DNA of 64,000 bases from Marisa cornuarietis (lineage: Eukaryota > Mollusca > Gastropoda > Architaenioglossa > Ampullariidae), in assembly GCA_004794655.1 (NCBI GenBank), contig SMMW01000555.1, positions 186,001 through 250,000 of the forward strand. The letters run 5' to 3'. Of the stretch, positions 60,015-64,000 are shown one piece after another. Position numbers and translations under genes: made by a program. Below the pieces are notes generated by a model. That model did not search any database. It saw only the letters and a program-made list of their open reading frames with translations, and was not told the DNA's origin. The first letter of the stretch is position 1. Every line of letters starts with the position of its first letter.

Positions 60015-60238
60015 ATGGGTAAAATTTGTGCAGTTTTTGGTTGTATGACCAATTCAAGTACCACGACTGGTATACCAACGCTCACATTTCCCCAAAAGCA
60101 TTAAATATTCGAAGAGTGTGGATTAACTTTGTCAAAAGAACAAGAAAAAAATTTACAGTGCCGACCCCGTACAGCGTATTTCTGCTCTTCATTCATACCA
60201 GAAGATGTGATGTGATGTGTGGCATGTTGAAAAAGGTA
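60015..60238 (+). pseudogene. THAP-domain exon, frameshifted
   Basis: The first part reads MGKICAVFGCMTNSSTTTGI and PTLTFPQK from ATG 60015, giving the first two zinc Cys residues and the T-F-P of a THAP domain. A stop follows; another frame continues NIRRVWINFVKRTRKKFT with the invariant Trp, and a third frame reads FCSSFIPEDV, where the expected zinc His (C-S-x-H-F) is missing. A consensus donor AAG|GTAAGT at 60235-60240 ends the exon. THAP domains bind DNA in P-element-like transposases and host proteins. At least two frameshifts make this copy dead. Confidence 0.72.
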
Positions 60239-60440
60239 AGTTGACACAAGTTTATTTAAAAATGCCAGATGGTTTTCTTTTAGATTTATAGCATATGTAA
60301 AATTTAGTCTTAATTTTTAATTAATATTTTTGTATCTTTTTAAACCCTGCATATTATATTTTGTGTTATTATTAACTGTCTTATAATATAACTACTGTAG
60401 GCTTTGAGTGAAAACAAACTGAGTGATGTGATTTTATTCT

Positions 60441-60480
60441 AGGTTTTTTTTTTTTTAGGCCTGATCAAAAAAAAAAAACC
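60441..60480. repeat. Poly(T)/poly(A) hairpin
   Basis: GG plus a T run, TAGGCCTGATC, and an A run plus CC. The T14/A12 arms can pair. Confidence 0.8.
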
Positions 60481-60919
60481 CCAACATTTTGACTCACCTT
60501 TCTAACAAAGGTGGAATGGAAAGGCTGAGAAGTTAGAGAAAGTCTTTCATCAACCATTTGCAGTGAGTGGTAGTATCTACTCCTACTGGTCATGGCCAGA
60601 GAAGCTAGCTTAGTGAGAAAGTCTACTAAATCATTTTACCAACAAGAATGAGGGACATAATTTTACATTTAGGGCATATTACATTTAGTTTAAAACTGTA
60701 AACTTAATTTATAATTTATGATAGGGATGACAAAAGTAAAAGAGTTGTGTGAGTGGTTGGTTCAAGAAAGGTTGCACCTTGCAAATAAAAAAGCAAAAAA
60801 AAAAAAATCCAACAAACAAAATATGGACACATTACATTAAGTAATACAGGTTTTGTATGCTAACATGTTATTTTCATGTTCCTTCGAACAGATTCAGTTC
60901 AAAGAACTATGAAGTGTTC

Positions 60920-61230
60920 TGAAGAACAGATATCTGGCAAAGGATATCAAGAAGCTGTCTCCACGACACCAGACATCTGCTTTGGACGCCTTTAGTAGCC
61001 TGATAGTAAAGTTCTACCCAAGCATACAGCATATTTCCTATCTGGGAATGTACTGTAGGTAATTATAACATTGGTTAGATGTCAGTTTCGTTTTTTTTTA
61101 TCTCATGACATTAAAAGCTGTTTATTTTGCATTCTTTTATTGATTACAACATTCTTCTGGCTGTCTTAGATTACAATGAAAACTCAAAATGAGAACACTA
61201 CTAGATGAGGAGGGAATGGAGAAAATTGCT
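60920..61230 (+). pseudogene. THAP-associated protein exons, degraded
   Basis: 60950-61060 reads KDIKKLSPRHQTSALDAFSS, LIVKFYPSIQHISYLGMYCR and then a donor-like TGTAGGTAATT. After about 100 nt an acceptor-like CTGGCTGTCTTAG leads to DYNENSK. 'Q-T-S-x-L-E-A-F-H-S', 'F-L-G-M-L-C-R' and 'A-A-L-H-Y-N-E-N' are successive motifs of a family of uncharacterised animal proteins that carry an N-terminal THAP domain. The broken THAP exon lies 0.7 kb upstream on the same strand, so the two probably come from one copy. A stop follows NENSK within one codon. Confidence 0.55.
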
Positions 61231-61239
61231 CTATACTTA

Positions 61240-63110
61240 CTAAAATACAGTTTGCCAACTCATTCAACACGGACCAAAATCAACAAAACTGAACATTTAG
61301 AATGGTAGTGGTTGCATGAAGTACTATGTGCTCCAATATTTACATGTTAACCTACAGTAAAGACAAACATTATTGACACACCATTTAAAGAACAGTTTTG
61401 AACATTTAAATGATGTGATTTGTAAGAATGTAGGTTTTGTTTTCTTGTATCAAAGTCGACGAAAAGAGAGGTCCTGTCATGAATGTAGGTTACAGGGCAG
61501 AAATTGAAAAAAAATTACTTACACTATATATATATATATACAAACATAGTGTGCCAAACCATGAAATATTTTATTAGAATATACATTAAACTTCAAATAT
61601 TACTTATTGTCATTTTTGGCTGTTGGGAGTACAAAACCATTTCAAACTGAGAAACCAGAACCATCTTAAACATGGCTCTTGACCAACCAACTCATTGCCT
61701 AGTTTCAAATATAACAAAATACCTGATTGATTGATTATTTTAGCTCCTTAAGGGAAATAGTTCATAGTAAAACCAAAGATACTAAATACTATAAGATGGG
61801 TCATAATGCAGTCTCCAATGTAAACAACGATGACTGTTGTGCAGAGCAACCCTAGTGGCCTAGTCTATATCTTGATTCAGGGGAGGTAATACAAGTGAAA
61901 ATGTTCTTTGTATCTAGTAAATGGTTCAATAATGTGGTCACCGCTATTATATTTTTCAGTGTGCACATATCTTTTTAAGTGTTTTTTTTATTTTTTCATA
62001 GACACTGGCAAACAACAGTTTTTAGGCCTACACCAGTAGGTGTTCAGAGAATGTTCACATCGATCTTTTTTATATTTATGTATTTGAAATATTAGTTTTT
62101 AAAATTATTTTTAATCCTAGTAGACCCAACAGATCATTAGTAACTCAAATGTAAGCTTGGTTAGCCTGACTGTCAAGTTAAAATAAATTTCAAATGGGAG
62201 CTTGAGCACTGCCTTTATAGTATATTGGTGTTCTAACTTACATAACATTATTTATAAGCATTAATTTATCTGACTGTATTTGATTAATTTTGTAATTGCT
62301 AATATGTGTGTGTGAGAGAGAGAAAAAGAGCTGGCAAGGATACTCTTGTTCACACCTTATGCTGACTATGTTTATACCTAGGCAAAAAGACCCCCCCCCG
62401 AAAGATCAGGCGCAGAAAGATAAATCATGTATTAATGTTGGTCTTCAGAATATTACAGTGCTCAGGGAAACATTTAAATACAAAACATTTTGCTTTGTCA
62501 AAGCAAATTATTTTCCTAGGAAGAAACCAAGATCAGTACATAACAAAATGAAAATATCCAAATATACCATCAAATTATCAATATAATAACAGTATTTAAA
62601 ACTGCATTGGTATGCACTAAGTTGTGGCTGCAGCAATATTTCACTTAGAATATGAAAGTGAATTTTAAAACGAAAAGAAACTGTACAACATAAAACAATC
62701 ACAAATGGATCAATTTTTGTTTTTCTTTAAGAACTGGTAAACAACCTAGTATTTATTTTTTGTTAATACAATTTAAGTGCATGCTGAGGTACAGCCATTC
62801 CACCATTGTGGTCAAGGAGCATGGTCTAGCCAGCAAACAAGTGAGCAGCTGTTATAAGTCTGTGTTTGTTTGAAACTACACTATTCTGGCACCTCTGGTT
62901 GGTCAGGTTTCTCTGAAATATAGAAATACACCATGAACAGGTATATACACACTTGGGGACAGATGTGGAAACCAGAACTGTTTTTGTTTTTATTTACAAT
63001 TTTATGCAAATGTTTAGTTAACACAGGCATTGTCATATGTACACACACACAATACGCACCTGACACTCTATTTTATTCCTGCAAGCTGATAAATTCTGCC
63101 ATGAAATCAG
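61240..63110. other. AT-rich putative intronic DNA
   Basis: A short (TA)n lies at 61526-61541. The 96-codon frame at 62296-62586 and its minus-strand shadow have no domain. Nothing else is recognised. Confidence 0.45.
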
Positions 63111-63119
63111 AGATCTCTT

Positions 63120-63295
63120 TCTAAGGAGATGAATTGGGAGCATGGAACATTGATGGCACAACACACCAAACCAGCTTAATCTTCTTAGCTGCATTCATAA
63201 ACAGTGAGTCCTCAAAATGGTCACAGCACAGGTAATAGCTTTAATAGCAAGTCCTCTCTCATGATCTTCTCCATCCACTGCTTACATCTATCAGC
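63120..63295 (-). pseudogene. THAP-domain remnant, minus strand
   Basis: Minus strand: DRCKQWMEKIMREDLLLK at about 63295-63242, then, after a small shift, YYLCCDHFEDSLFMNAAKK and LVWCVVPSMFHAPN down to TAG at 63120. The C-x-x-H zinc pair (CCDH), the Trp and a VVPSMF version of AVPTLF are present. The N-terminal CxxC part is not found nearby. It is opposite in strand to the THAP exon at 60.0 kb, so it comes from a separate insertion. It resembles the 44.7 kb copy but is better preserved. Confidence 0.65.
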
Positions 63296-63780
63296 AACAA
63301 ATATACCATCGATAACATGCACATATTGTACCAGCAGCCTGCATATGCACTAGATCTGATTGCTAACAAATGTCACAACAGTGCTTTGCACAGATCATGA
63401 ACTTTATACAAATAACAGAATGAATCCACATCTACCATGAAATAGATCAACTTAAAAATTCAAATGTGATCACTTTTTGACAACACATGCTATGTATATA
63501 ATACTTAAAAATGAAGGAAGACATTTTTCAGCATCAGTGTTCTTCAGAAAACAATAATTATGTTTGTAAAGAAAGTATTGTGAAAATAATCAAGTGCTGA
63601 CCTTGCTTTATCTGGTGGAAGTCTAAAAGATACTTTGCCAGGACATTTGTAACAGAAATTTCAACAATAACATGAGGGTTTACCATTTCAAGACTTTGCT
63701 TGGCCAGCCATCATTGTTTGTGTTTGGTGGCTTTTGCATTGCTGTCAGTGCAGACATCTCTTTATGACCCATCATGTAGT

Positions 63781-63900
63781 ATTTAGTGTCTTTGGTAAAA
63801 CAATCCCTAAAGGAGCCAACAGCACATTATGTTGTTGAAGATTTTCCAATTTCTGATGCTAATGGCCACTTGAAAATAAATATTGATTTTAATTATATTT
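63781..63900 (+). other. Weak candidate exon
   Basis: After TAGTATTTAG at 63775-63784 the frame reads SLVKQSLKEPTAHYVVEDFP and ISDANGHLKINIDFN. Composition is protein-like, but the acceptor lacks a good pyrimidine tract and the phase (1) does not match the exon at 57518. No product is recognised. Confidence 0.2.
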
Positions 63901-64000
63901 GCTATATTTGTAGGTTTTATGTGGCTTTATTTTTTTATGCAAGAAAGTTTTATGCTCTACATCTTTTTCTGTTCACAGAGTATGTGTAACAGTTAATACA

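Overview
The window is animal nuclear DNA with sparse genes: moderately AT-rich, dense in CA/GT and other microsatellites, and littered with decayed non-LTR retrotransposons (LINEs) and tRNA-derived SINEs. The one certain gene is a single-exon forkhead factor of the FoxQ2 class. The LINE types and SINE style suggest a lophotrochozoan, most likely a gastropod mollusc. That is inference from family resemblance recalled without a database search.

Layout. 0-3 kb: microsatellites, a degenerate telomere-like tract and a decayed LINE 3' end. 3.9-4.95 kb: a cluster of protein-like blocks on the minus strand, one with a TPGG motif like that of the PHAX RNA-binding domain. 5-12.6 kb: mostly AT-rich non-coding DNA with a SINE, a LINE tail, a 26-bp tandem duplication and a long inverted repeat. 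12.6-15.7 kb: FoxQ2 on the minus strand with a candidate poly(A) signal, a TATA box and a CpG-rich upstream region that carries a small divergent ORF. 15.7-25 kb: microsatellites, SINE fragments and a terminal-exon-like block at 21.77 kb. 25.2-27.6 kb: two LINE copies of one family in opposite orientation, apparently nested. 28.5-29.9 kb: an L1/Tx1-like LINE fragment and a SINE. 31.9-34.3 kb: the most complete LINE (L2/CR1-like, endonuclease to RT C-terminus, minus strand). 35.2-35.6 kb: two exon-like blocks with matching splice signals. 36.5-48.7 kb: more L2/CR1 and Rex1-like fragments, a THAP remnant and a hAT-like terminus. 52-56.8 kb: SINEs and more LINE pieces. 57.4-57.6 kb: a housekeeping-type promoter (NRF1-like and YY1-like sites) with a probable first coding exon. 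59.7-63.3 kb: a second LINE 3' end plus several broken THAP-domain and THAP-associated exons, which look like the remains of a domesticated or transposon family.

FoxQ2 is a sequence-specific transcription factor. The other material is mostly mobile-element debris and does not form a pathway with it. Almost all the longer open frames outside FoxQ2 are microsatellite artefacts or LINE remnants. The unrecognised exon-like blocks (4 kb, 21.8 kb, 35.3 kb, 57.5 kb) are the places where undescribed genes could lie.
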